Of a DNA stretch of 25,633 nucleotides, positions 1 to 7,545 are shown one piece after another (the first letter of the stretch is position 1; each line of letters opens with the position of its first letter). The notes under the pieces were generated by a model. It searched no databases, was not told the origin of the DNA, and was given only the letters and a program-made list of their open reading frames with translations. The stretch is from positions 1-25,633 of the forward strand of contig JAXJPR010000007.1 in the NCBI GenBank assembly GCA_036311565.1, written 5' to 3'. The translations under genes were made by a program, and so were the position numbers. The stretch comes from Fimousia sp036311565 (GTDB lineage: Bacteria; Bacillota; Clostridia; Lachnospirales; Lachnospiraceae).

Positions 1-136
1 ATGGACATGTAAAATAGATCTGAAGTCCTGTGTCAGCAGCCACCTGATCAGCGGCTTTTGCTAATTCCAAACTAGCTTTTCCATATAAATAAGATTTAGG
101 ATTTACAATCAAAAATGGTGTTTTTGCTTTTGCCAT
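1..136 (-). CDS. Triosephosphate isomerase-like protein, N-terminal 45 residues (cut by window edge)
   Basis: The reading frame begins at an ATG at 136, preceded by GAAAGGA seven to eight bases upstream, and runs off the left edge. The visible protein starts MAKAKTPFLIVNPKSYLYGK. The Asn12-Pro-Lys14 pattern sits where classical triosephosphate isomerase has its Asn-Trp-Lys (substrate-binding Asn, catalytic Lys), at the end of the first beta strand. The divergent NPKSYLYG form matches a TIM-like family I know from Firmicutes sugar operons rather than the housekeeping glycolytic enzyme. It follows a galactitol-type PTS operon in the same direction, so it may isomerise a phosphorylated sugar or polyol intermediate made from the PTS product. 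That role is inference; the family call rests on a short N-terminus only. Confidence 0.62.
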   Translation of the reverse strand, partial: MAKAKTPFLIVNPKSYLYGKASLELAKAADQVAADTGLQIYFTCP

Positions 137-163
137 GATAATTCCTTTCTTTCTTCATTTTAA

Positions 164-195
164 TACAAGTACGCCATTTTATTGGCGTACTTGTA
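164..195. repeat. Perfect 13-bp inverted repeat between membrane-protein gene and TIM-like gene
   Basis: Arms 164-176 and 183-195 are fully complementary (core ACAAGTACGCCA / TGGCGTACTTGT) around a 6-base loop. On the minus strand it lies after the stop at 247 and 28 bases before the ATG at 136. The bases after the hairpin are ATTAAAATG, not a U-run, so it is not a classical intrinsic terminator. It may partly terminate, block 3' exonucleases, or lie in the leader of the TIM-like gene. Structure is certain; role is not. Confidence 0.6.
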
Positions 196-246
196 ATTTT
201 CCTATAATACAAATGGTAACTTTTGTCCTTTTGTCACATGTATATA

Positions 247-735
247 CTATTTTTCACTTTTTTTCAAACGTTCTCTTCCCTGACGTCTTGCTGTTGTAAA
301 TACGGAATCCGGATTTACTTTTGCATCCAGATCATAGAAAAAATCCGTCAGTTCTTTTCCATCATTAAATTCAGAAGTTCGAACCCAATATCTTCCTTTT
401 AAAATCCCACCCTTATCGATGGTCATATATATCTTATTATTTCCGGCCAAAGCTCTCATAGAAAACTCTTTTATATCATTCAATTGATATGTATGCTTTT
501 TAGAAAATGCACAAAATGTAATATTATCTTCATCTATTATAATTTCTGATGGATTGCTTACCGATACAAATACATTCCATACATTATAAATACAAATAAT
601 CAATATAAATCCAAAGAAGATATTTTGATTTCTTAATAATTCATAGATACCATAAGTACCAATGAGCAGTGTAAAAATTCCTGGAAGCGTCATTTGAATC
701 ATATAATGAGATTTTGTATATACATAATGTTTCAT
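247..735 (-). CDS. Small membrane protein with PH-like C-terminal domain, unknown function
   Basis: The 162-residue protein has two predicted membrane spans (about residues 13-33 and 39-60), then a soluble, beta-rich tail starting near 'IIIDEDNITF' that resembles bacterial PH-like/YcxB-type domains of small membrane proteins. I do not recognise a named family with certainty. The frame can be extended to a TTG at 750, but that TTG is part of the TTGAAAGG ribosome binding site; the ATG at 735 is correctly spaced from GAAAGG. The gene begins right at the stop of the EIIC gene, so it is translated from the PTS operon mRNA. It could help assembly or regulation of the permease, but nothing in the sequence shows a function. 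Confidence 0.72.
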   Translation of the reverse strand: MKHYVYTKSHYMIQMTLPGIFTLLIGTYGIYELLRNQNIFFGFILIICIYNVWNVFVSVSNPSEIIIDEDNITFCAFSKKHTYQLNDIKEFSMRALAGNNKIYMTIDKGGILKGRYWVRTSEFNDGKELTDFFYDLDAKVNPDSVFTTARRQGRERLKKSEK

Positions 736-750
736 ATCTTTACCTTTCAA

Positions 751-2112
751 TTATGCTTCTGTATGTAATTCCTGTGCTTCTTTTAAAATACGTTTTCTAT
801 TCCAAATTGCTAATGCAAGTGCAATTACAATTGCTACTGCAATTCCAACAACTCCAAAAGAGTTTGCTTTTACCAGAATCCAGGATAATGGGTTTCCGCC
901 ATCACAGATAGAAGAGATTGCAGTTGCACCTTCAGGAATTGCAAATCCAACTGATTTTGCTACAGTTGTTGTAGCTGCTGCCATATTTGTAGAAATTTCC
1001 AGACTACATGCCAGACATACGATACCAACGATTAAAGCACGGAATCCATTTCCTCCTACCAATGGTACAATTAATACAAACATATATACTAACGTAGATA
1101 AATCTGTCATTGGAAGTACTGTATTTCCTGGAAGAATCACTGCTAAGAAGATTGCCAATGGTACTAAAATCAAGGAAACTGTTAAACATACAGAATGTCC
1201 TACACCTACTGCAGAATCAAGACCGATATAGATTTTTCCACGATTCTGGAATCTCTTAGATACAAATGCTTGCGCTGCTTCTGAAATTGGCATAAGTCCT
1301 TCCATTAATAATGCTGCCATTTTTGGAATTAATACTAATGCTGCTCCTAATGTAATACCTGTTGTTAATGTTGTTTTTAAGTCATATCCAGCTAATGCTG
1401 CAATAACAATTCCTAATACAGTTCCGATTAAGATTGGTTCTCCAAATACACCAAAACGTTTCTGAAGTTTTTCGATATTAATATCAATGTCTCTTACTCC
1501 AGGAATGAGGTCAATAATTTTGTTTACTACAATAGTAATTGGTACAAATGCTGCAGTAAATCCATGTGGAAGAGATACTCCCGGCATTCCCAGCGTTTCT
1601 TCTACTTTTGGTGCTGTATAGTCACCAATGACAAATACAATTATCATATTTACAACTGCTGCAATCACACCATATCCTAAGTTCCCTGTAATAACTGCAA
1701 CTAAAGAACCAGTAAATGCAAAATGCCAGTAATTCCAAATATCCACATCAATTGTCTGTGTTGTATTTGTAAGTAACATTAAAATGTTAATGATCAATCC
1801 TAATGGAATAATGATCAGACCGATCGTAGTTCCGAATGCAATAGCTGCACAAGCTGGCCATCCTACGTCTACCGTAGATAATGCTAATCCAAAACGACTG
1901 GACATTTCCTGTACAGCAGGAGCAAGGCTGCCGCCCATCATACCTACGACCAGATTTAATCCAATAAATCCTACCCCTACCGTTAAACCTCCACGAAGTG
2001 CTTTACCAAATTTTGCGCCTAAAATAACTCCTAAAATTGTTAAAATAATCGGCATCATAACGCTGGCACCCAGGTCATTGATGTAACTAAATACATTAAT
2101 TAACGTTTGCAT
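751..2112 (-). CDS. PTS galactitol-type transporter subunit EIIC
   Basis: The 453-residue, highly hydrophobic protein has about ten membrane segments and carries hallmarks of the galactitol EIIC (GatC) family: the N-terminal 'LGASVMMPIILTILGVILG' region, a 'DVGWPACAAIAFGT' stretch near residue 82 and a long second half with 'GGNGFRALIVG'. It forms the sugar channel that moves the substrate across the cytoplasmic membrane while EIIB phosphorylates it. Start ATG at 2112 has AAGGAG eight bases upstream. It follows EIIB by 51 bases and EIIA further upstream, giving a complete A-B-C permease on separate polypeptides, as in gat systems. The true substrate cannot be read from sequence; galactitol, arabitol, tetritols and other polyols are all possible for this family. 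Confidence 0.92.
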   Translation of the reverse strand: MQTLINVFSYINDLGASVMMPIILTILGVILGAKFGKALRGGLTVGVGFIGLNLVVGMMGGSLAPAVQEMSSRFGLALSTVDVGWPACAAIAFGTTIGLIIIPLGLIINILMLLTNTTQTIDVDIWNYWHFAFTGSLVAVITGNLGYGVIAAVVNMIIVFVIGDYTAPKVEETLGMPGVSLPHGFTAAFVPITIVVNKIIDLIPGVRDIDINIEKLQKRFGVFGEPILIGTVLGIVIAALAGYDLKTTLTTGITLGAALVLIPKMAALLMEGLMPISEAAQAFVSKRFQNRGKIYIGLDSAVGVGHSVCLTVSLILVPLAIFLAVILPGNTVLPMTDLSTLVYMFVLIVPLVGGNGFRALIVGIVCLACSLEISTNMAAATTTVAKSVGFAIPEGATAISSICDGGNPLSWILVKANSFGVVGIAVAIVIALALAIWNRKRILKEAQELHTEA

Positions 2113-2163
2113 AATATTCTCCTTTTCTCCATATTTTCATATATTTTTTGTTCTGGTTGTTTC

Positions 2164-2448
2164 TTATTTTTCCATTTCTTTTATAATGGAATCAAAAAGC
2201 TTGTCTATTCCCATTCCTGTTAATAATGGAAGACCTGGAAGTACTGGGCATTTTACATTTCCACTTACTACAGTTGTTGCAACACAAAAATCAACATTTC
2301 CTGATTTTTCTGCTACTTCTGATACCTGGCACTGCTCAATGCTATACTTTCCAGCATATCCTTTTTCATTGAGAAAACTGGAAATTTTCTGATTTGCTAC
2401 TGTTGATGTTGCCACTCCTGATCCACATGCAATTAAAATTCTTTTCAT
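2164..2448 (-). CDS. PTS galactitol-type subunit EIIB
   Basis: The 94-residue cytoplasmic protein has the lactose/galactitol-type EIIB fold signature: a beta strand 'RILIACGSGVATSTV' in which Cys8 is the phospho-acceptor, followed by the glycine/serine phosphate loop. It takes phosphate from the EIIA histidine and passes it to the incoming sugar at EIIC. Length is typical for a stand-alone GatB. The ATG at 2448 follows AAGGAG by nine bases. It sits between EIIA (upstream) and EIIC (downstream) on one transcript. Confidence 0.93.
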   Translation of the reverse strand: MKRILIACGSGVATSTVANQKISSFLNEKGYAGKYSIEQCQVSEVAEKSGNVDFCVATTVVSGNVKCPVLPGLPLLTGMGIDKLFDSIIKEMEK

Positions 2449-2482
2449 AATAACCGCTCCTTTTCTTTTATTTGCATTTTTA

Positions 2483-2950
2483 TTAGTTACTTGTTAAATC
2501 TGTCATAACTTCATTAATCTTATCCAGATCCTTTGTTAATAAAACGCTTAACATTTCCTGATTCTGGCAAGTTGCGATCAATTTTTGTAAAGTTCCCAAT
2601 TGATCTTCTTTATGCTTAATTGCCAGCATAAATAGCAAAGATACTTCTACTTTTTCATTTTCCATGCCCATCACTTGAAATTCTACTGGTTTGTCCAAAA
2701 TACCCAGACAAATCGCTGCTTCATTTACATGTTCAGGGTCTGTATGTGGAATTGCCACACTGATTGCTCCTGTAGGAAGTCCTGTAGGAAATATTTCTTC
2801 TCTTTTTATAATGGCATCTTGAAACGTTTTTTTTACATATCCTTCTTTATAAAGTTCATTTGCCATCTGACTTAAAATTTCTTTATCTGTATTACCGGAT
2901 AAAGACAATGCAAGATAATGCTTATTTGCATTACTGACTAATTTTTCCAT
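2483..2950 (-). CDS. PTS EIIA subunit, fructose/mannitol/galactitol type
   Basis: The 155-residue protein belongs to the EIIA type 2 family: 'GLPTGAISVAIPHTDPEHV' holds the active His69, which accepts phosphate from HPr and donates it to the EIIB cysteine. The longest frame starts at 2968, but AAGGAG lies six bases before the ATG at 2950, inside that extension, so 2950 is the start used. Its start is 19 bases after the stop of the regulator gene. The same domain also occurs at the C-terminus of that regulator, which fits a PTS-controlled switch. Confidence 0.93.
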   Translation of the reverse strand: MEKLVSNANKHYLALSLSGNTDKEILSQMANELYKEGYVKKTFQDAIIKREEIFPTGLPTGAISVAIPHTDPEHVNEAAICLGILDKPVEFQVMGMENEKVEVSLLFMLAIKHKEDQLGTLQKLIATCQNQEMLSVLLTKDLDKINEVMTDLTSN

Positions 2951-2969
2951 TGCTGCTCTCCTTATCATA

Positions 2970-4997
2970 TTATTTTTCTAATTTTTTTATTGCAGCCAGA
3001 ACTGCTTTTGCATCCGTCATCTGATCCAATATATGTTTGATTTTTTCATTCCCAAAAATCATCATTAAATCATAAATTGCACCGTTGATACTTTCCGCAC
3101 TTTGAATACTCATCCCAATAACGTATCGAACCGGATCATTTACCCCACTATGAAAATCAATTGGATTTTTCAGTCGTATCAGTGATGCGGCTTCTTCTAT
3201 GACTCCTTTTTCTGTATCCGCATGAGGCAATGCTGTACCAGGACACACTACAATGTAAGGACCATTTTTTTTAATATTGTTTACCATTTCATCAATATAT
3301 CTGGCCTCAACAGCCCCTGTGTCATATAAGAGCTGCCCAGATTGACGTATTGCATCTTCCCAATCAGTTGCAGGATAATCCACTTGTATTCTTTCTTCAG
3401 ATAATAAATTGTAAAAGGCTCCCTGAATATCAACCTCATCAGGATTAATAATATCTAATTTTTTATCATCCCTTTCCTTTGTTTCTCTATCTAAAATCTC
3501 CAAAGCCATCTTTTGAATGTCCATAAGATCATCTTTTCCAAGCATTGGTGACCTGACGACCACACATGGAAGCTTGACATTATCGATGGGAATTGTAGAA
3601 ATCAACATTTGTGCTTTGCTATTTTCAATTTCTTTCATATTATGAACAGATGAAATACTTACCACCTCTATCATTTCATTTAACGTATGCATCTTTGCAA
3701 TCATAAACTGTGCAGTACCTCTTCCTGTTTCACATACCAATGCTACATTTACTTTTTTGTTTTTTGCACTTTCGACTTTTTCTTTTTCTAAAACAGAGGC
3801 AAAATACAGTACCAGAAACGACATCTCATCTTCCGAAAACTCTGATCCAATATATTCTTCCAGCGGTCCAATGTGCTGCCGGATCATATCAAAAATCTCC
3901 GGATAATCTTTTTGTAAAGATTCTTTTAATGGGTTTACTAACACTTCTCCACTTTTTAACCGATGCACTGCTGATTTTATATGTGCAATCAACAAATCAT
4001 ACAATGCAAAATCCAGATAAAAATCAATTCCAAAACAACTAGAAATCTGGTATAGCGTTTCTGCTATCATAATTCGTACATCTAAATTATTTGTTTTATG
4101 AATCTTACTTTTTAGATAACTTTTTCCTCTGAGACTTTCTGTATAATATAAAATCTCACTATCAGGAATCGAAATACCACATTCCTGTTCTATTCGCCCA
4201 AATATATCACTGCAAAAAACATATTGGGAACATTCCTTTGAATGATTCCAGTCGCTCTCATAATGCTCTGATATCGTTTTATTCTTTTTGATCCGATTTA
4301 CCGTAATGGTCAATTCAATAACTGCTTCATAAAAAGAATAATCTGACAAAAATGCCTGCATCATCTCTTCTTCTTCGATGATATAGTTTTTCATTTTGCC
4401 ATAGATATCCCATTCATCCGCCTGTTGAAGTAAAAGATTCCAAAAAACACTTAAGTTATATCCTGTTTTATAATTGTTATCATCACCGTTTACTTCTAAT
4501 AACTTCAAAATTCCTTTTCGAATCTGTATTTCTGATGCATCAACAATATATCCTCGCCGTACCTGGGAGATTAATTCCATATTATTTTCTTTAAACCAGA
4601 CCTTTAATTCCTGTAAATCACGAAGCAAAGTATTCCGACTGGCACCAGTTTTATCCTTCAGCTGTTCTACTGTAATATATCCATTGGCATTCAATAAAAT
4701 CATTGCTAATATTGTTGAACGTTCATTTTTGGATAAGTAATAGGTATAAAAATCATAGCCATTAATAAATTGTTCATAAGCTCCAATATCAAGTTTACCT
4801 TCCACCTTTAAATAGAAATATCCTTCTAAATCTTCAGAAATTAAAGGAAGATTTTTTCGCTCTAAATCTTCATTAATTTCTCGAATATCTGCCCGTATTG
4901 TTCTTTCCTGCACATTATACTTATTTTCAAGGTCTATGATATTTTGCCGAATTCCCAAAATCAGATCTTTTAATATTTTGTTACTTCGTCTGTTCAT
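2970..4997 (-). CDS. PRD-domain transcriptional regulator with EIIB- and EIIA-like domains (MtlR/BglG-type activator)
   Basis: The protein is 675 residues from the ATG at 4997, which has AAAGGAGG six bases upstream; an in-frame extension to 5060 lacks such a site. Domains in order: N-terminal winged helix (about 1-65, 'QERTIRADIREIN'), second Mga-like helix-turn-helix (about 90-155), PRD1 (about 185-290), PRD2 (about 300-410), galactitol-type EIIB-like domain with Cys422 (about 415-505), and EIIA type 2 domain with His592. PRD2 keeps histidines in 'LLIAHIKSAVHRLK'; the matching PRD1 stretch reads 'IELTITVNRIKKN' with Thr where a His is usual, so PRD1 phosphorylation may be altered. Such proteins are DNA-binding activators whose activity is set by HPr/EII phosphorylation. 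It is the first gene of the PTS operon and probably controls it. Confidence 0.9.
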   Translation of the reverse strand: MNRRSNKILKDLILGIRQNIIDLENKYNVQERTIRADIREINEDLERKNLPLISEDLEGYFYLKVEGKLDIGAYEQFINGYDFYTYYLSKNERSTILAMILLNANGYITVEQLKDKTGASRNTLLRDLQELKVWFKENNMELISQVRRGYIVDASEIQIRKGILKLLEVNGDDNNYKTGYNLSVFWNLLLQQADEWDIYGKMKNYIIEEEEMMQAFLSDYSFYEAVIELTITVNRIKKNKTISEHYESDWNHSKECSQYVFCSDIFGRIEQECGISIPDSEILYYTESLRGKSYLKSKIHKTNNLDVRIMIAETLYQISSCFGIDFYLDFALYDLLIAHIKSAVHRLKSGEVLVNPLKESLQKDYPEIFDMIRQHIGPLEEYIGSEFSEDEMSFLVLYFASVLEKEKVESAKNKKVNVALVCETGRGTAQFMIAKMHTLNEMIEVVSISSVHNMKEIENSKAQMLISTIPIDNVKLPCVVVRSPMLGKDDLMDIQKMALEILDRETKERDDKKLDIINPDEVDIQGAFYNLLSEERIQVDYPATDWEDAIRQSGQLLYDTGAVEARYIDEMVNNIKKNGPYIVVCPGTALPHADTEKGVIEEAASLIRLKNPIDFHSGVNDPVRYVIGMSIQSAESINGAIYDLMMIFGNEKIKHILDQMTDAKAVLAAIKKLEK

Positions 4998-5021
4998 ATG
5001 TTCCTCCTTTGGATTACTTTT

Positions 5022-5050
5022 ATTATAATCCCAATCAAATCTACAAAAAA
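5022..5050 (-). promoter_or_regulatory. Probable promoter of the PTS operon (good -10, poor -35)
   Basis: TATAAT lies at 5027-5022 on the minus strand, about 25 bases before the regulator's start codon. No TTGACA-like -35 is present at 16-18 bases (the region reads TTTTTT). A consensus -10 with a poor -35 suits a promoter needing an activator, in line with the PRD activator encoded next. Confidence 0.5.
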
Positions 5051-5064
5051 GTCCCATCAAATAC

Positions 5065-5096
5065 GCACCAAATGCACAAAATTGTGCTAATTGTGC
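5065..5096. promoter_or_regulatory. Cluster of GCACAA/TTGTGC half-sites upstream of PTS promoter (putative activator site)
   Basis: A dyad GCACAAAATTGTGC occupies 5074-5087. A further TTGTGC is at 5091-5096 and a related GCACCA at 5065-5070. The cluster lies just upstream of the weak -35 region, where activators of the MtlR type bind; known MtlR sites have TGTG/CACA-type arms. Binding by the adjacent regulator is inferred from position and symmetry only. Confidence 0.45.
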
Positions 5097-5175
5097 TACT
5101 ATTTTGCTTTTTAGTCACCTATTTATTTAAGACCAAAAACACCTGATCTACAAGTTAAAAAGCTTAAAATTTTAC

Positions 5176-5217
5176 AAAAAAAGAGTTTGAAAACTTATAA
5201 CTAAGTTTTCAAACTCT
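5176..5217 (-). terminator. Strong intrinsic terminator after GH13 gene
   Basis: Complementary arms 5182-5196 and 5203-5217 (AGAGTTTGAAAACTT and its reverse complement) form a 15-bp perfect stem, extendable by one pair, with a 4- to 6-base loop. On the minus strand it is followed directly by a run of T (A-run at 5176-5181 on plus). It starts 12 bases after the GH13 stop codon and separates that unit from the PTS operon. Confidence 0.93.
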
Positions 5218-5228
5218 AAACTCTTTTT

Positions 5229-6515
5229 TTATCGACTTTCTATAATAATTGGATAACCCTTACTATGTACTTTTCCATATTGTACAGCCACAGGTTCCTG
5301 ATTCAAAAGGTCGTAATACATACCATCTTCTAAATCTACATCTACAGCTGCCCAATTTCCTTTTAAATTAAAGACTCCGACCATTTTCTTATCACCGCTT
5401 TTATGGGTTCCCACAATAATTTCCTCATGATCATAAGCTTTTAAGTAATAACTGCTGTCTGTGAAAATTGGATGTTTTTTTAACTTATAAAGAGTCTTTA
5501 AATAGTCAGAAATATCATATCCTGTATTCCATGACACTGTATCTTTATCAAATAAACTTGGGGTAATATCATTTTCCATCTCTTGACCAGCATAAATAAG
5601 AGTCATTCCTTTCTGAAAATAAAGAAATGCAGTCCAGTTCATCAATGCTTCCTGACTATTAACAATAGCTTTCACTCTGCTCTGATCATGATTTTCTAAA
5701 TATCTTAATTTTACATAATTTTCTGGATAAATATATTCCTGCATATTCACACGTTCCACATAAACACTCAGCGGTATTTCTCCTCTTAAGTATTTGCAGA
5801 AATATCCATAAACATCATAATCATAACAAGAATCAAATGCTTGAAATATTTCAGAATCTGATAAGCCCGTCATCCCTCTAGATCTTAGTTCTATGATAAA
5901 GTTTGGTTCTACAGATTCGCTAAGCCAGAAACATTCCGGATTTACCTTTGTAACTTCTTCTCTGGCTTTTTGCCAAAATTCCAATGGAACCAAAGGTGCC
6001 ACGTCACATCGAAAACCATCCACGATCTGAGCCCACATCTTTAATGTCTCAATCTGATAATCCCACAAATCTTTATTACCATAATCCAAATCTATAATAT
6101 CCGTCCAGTCACCAACCCGGTTTCCCATAGTTCCTTCTGGTGTTTGATAAAAGAATTCTGGATGATTTTGTGCCAGCCAGGAGTCTTTAGCAGTATGGTT
6201 ATAGACCACATCAATGATGCATTTCATTCCCCTTGCATGAATGGCATTTGCAAGAGAAATAAAGTCATCTATGGTTCCAAACTCTGGATTGATTTTTCGA
6301 TAATCAGAAATCGCATAAGGACTTCCTAATGTCCCTTTTCTTGCTTTCTGTCCCACTGGATGAATGGGCATCAGCCAGATGATATCCACACCAAGATTTT
6401 GAATCCTGTCTAAATCTTTTTCTACCATCTGAAAAGTTCCTTCTTCACTATAATTTCTCACATAAATGGAATACATGACCTGATTTCTCAAATCTGTTTT
6501 TGTACACACCGCCAT
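5229..6515 (-). CDS. GH13 alpha-amylase family glycoside hydrolase, cytoplasmic
   Basis: The 428-residue protein shows the four conserved GH13 regions: 'DVVYNH' (102-107), 'DGFRCDVAP' with nucleophile Asp171 and its Arg169, Glu200 in 'WLSESVE' as general acid, and 'LENHDQ' with Asp277. It cleaves or transfers alpha-glucosidic bonds. There is no signal peptide and no added carbohydrate-binding domain, so it acts inside the cell, perhaps on imported maltodextrins or stored glycogen. It is shorter than typical secreted amylases and has only a small beta-rich C-terminal domain (about 355-428). ATG at 6515 follows AGGAGG by seven bases. It lies 54 bases after a 30-codon ORF and ends in a strong terminator. 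The subfamily and exact substrate are not decidable here. Confidence 0.9.
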   Translation of the reverse strand: MAVCTKTDLRNQVMYSIYVRNYSEEGTFQMVEKDLDRIQNLGVDIIWLMPIHPVGQKARKGTLGSPYAISDYRKINPEFGTIDDFISLANAIHARGMKCIIDVVYNHTAKDSWLAQNHPEFFYQTPEGTMGNRVGDWTDIIDLDYGNKDLWDYQIETLKMWAQIVDGFRCDVAPLVPLEFWQKAREEVTKVNPECFWLSESVEPNFIIELRSRGMTGLSDSEIFQAFDSCYDYDVYGYFCKYLRGEIPLSVYVERVNMQEYIYPENYVKLRYLENHDQSRVKAIVNSQEALMNWTAFLYFQKGMTLIYAGQEMENDITPSLFDKDTVSWNTGYDISDYLKTLYKLKKHPIFTDSSYYLKAYDHEEIIVGTHKSGDKKMVGVFNLKGNWAAVDVDLEDGMYYDLLNQEPVAVQYGKVHSKGYPIIIESR

Positions 6516-6569
6516 TTTAATACCTCCTGAATTTATGCTCTTTCCCTCTTACCATTTTGATTTAATAAA

Positions 6570-6662
6570 TTAAAATTCAACTTTGTCTGGATGTAAACCA
6601 GAACCACCACAGGGAATCTGATAACCATGGTACATTTTGAATTTATCTTCTAATTTCATCAT
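6570..6662 (-). CDS. 30-residue cysteine-containing small protein, unrecognised
   Basis: This short frame reads MMKLEDKFKMYHGYQIPC followed by GGSGLHPDKVEF and a TAA stop. An AAGGAG ribosome binding site lies seven bases before the first ATG (6662); a second ATG follows immediately at 6659. It lies downstream of a plausible promoter and 54 bases ahead of the GH13 gene in the same direction, so the two are probably co-transcribed. The first third is charged and helix-like; the second is rich in Gly, Pro, Tyr and His with a single Cys18 before a Gly-Gly-Ser-Gly stretch. I do not recognise a family. It could be a genuine small protein, a translated leader controlling the GH13 gene, or the start of a lost larger gene. 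Support is the RBS, spacing and codon-like composition. Confidence 0.5.
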   Translation of the reverse strand: MMKLEDKFKMYHGYQIPCGGSGLHPDKVEF

Positions 6663-6715
6663 GTTGCTTTCTCCTTGATAACTATTTTTTATGCTATACA
6701 TAGTAAAAGTTTAAC

Positions 6716-6743
6716 ATTGTACCTTCTTTCCCTGCAAGAACAA
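6716..6743 (-). promoter_or_regulatory. Candidate promoter for the small ORF and GH13 gene
   Basis: On the minus strand TTGTTC (6743-6738) and TACAAT (6721-6716) are separated by 16 bases, and the 30-codon ORF begins 54 bases later. It starts just inside the stop of the preceding gene. A second, weaker TTAAAC/TAAAAA pair lies slightly downstream, so the exact start is uncertain. Confidence 0.42.
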
Positions 6744-6745
6744 TC

Positions 6746-7528
6746 TTATTCATTAGCTTCAGATTTTTTTCGCTCTCTTAGAATAAAAGGCAAATAAAAC
6801 AACCCGATCAGTACCACTGCCAACACACAAATAACTACGATATACAAATACCACTGCCAAAGTTTTGTAATGGTAATATCAATGGGTAAATCATACGTAA
6901 AGAAAAAATTCGTTGTATAGTCTACACTTTTTAATATGCCATTTTCATAAACCGGTACTGCAAACATAGAATTTAAATAGAGTGAAATAACACCAAGCGT
7001 CCCTAAAATTGCCAAAGTACTTCCATAATGCTTTGCTCTGATCTCTACCTGCTTTGACATTACAATATAACTTCCTATCAGAATCAACATGACATGATAT
7101 AAGAAATACTGATATGGCAGAGGATGTGTAAATGCTTGTCCCACTTCTACGCTTCTACTAAAAATAGAAGGCATCAAAAGTGCAAGAGTTGCTCCAATGA
7201 TACAGCTTGGATACATAAATGCCAATATCATTTCTTTTAATTTCCCCTCTTTTGCAAATCGTACATAAAATATCAATAAAATTTGTATGGAACATAAATG
7301 GAATGGTAAATGTTGTAACTCCAGATACGGAAACATCATCGTCCCATCAGCAGACGGCACTAACTGAATAACACTAAATGTCTTTGTCAATTCCGACATA
7401 ACTGATCCCACACAGCTGATTGTGAAAACTGTTTTCAATTGCGGCCTGTATTTTTTTAAAAATACAATCCCTGTGCTAAGTAAAACACAGCAGATAAGCA
7501 GCCAGATGATATGATTTTTGCTAAACAT
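6746..7528 (-). CDS. YwaF/TIGR02206-family integral membrane protein
   Basis: The 260-residue protein has about seven hydrophobic segments, and the motif 'LPFHLCSIQILLIFY' near residue 78 is the mark of the YwaF/TIGR02206 family, whose function is unknown to me. A 'TTNFFFTYDLP' loop before the last span fits the same family. The start chosen is ATG 7528, six bases after GAGG; the longer frame starts at a TTG (7549) that overlaps the upstream stop. It begins 18 bases after the end of the decayed acyl-CoA dehydratase activase gene and was probably translated from the same mRNA. It still looks intact although the upstream gene is dead. Confidence 0.82.
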   Translation of the reverse strand: MFSKNHIIWLLICCVLLSTGIVFLKKYRPQLKTVFTISCVGSVMSELTKTFSVIQLVPSADGTMMFPYLELQHLPFHLCSIQILLIFYVRFAKEGKLKEMILAFMYPSCIIGATLALLMPSIFSRSVEVGQAFTHPLPYQYFLYHVMLILIGSYIVMSKQVEIRAKHYGSTLAILGTLGVISLYLNSMFAVPVYENGILKSVDYTTNFFFTYDLPIDITITKLWQWYLYIVVICVLAVVLIGLFYLPFILRERKKSEANE

Positions 7529-7545
7529 TTTACACCTCGTATATA

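Noticed and set aside
3710..4042. Plus-strand open frames of 60-110 codons, for example this one
   Set aside because: All lie opposite well-supported minus-strand genes, lack family resemblance and good ribosome binding sites, and are explained as shadows.
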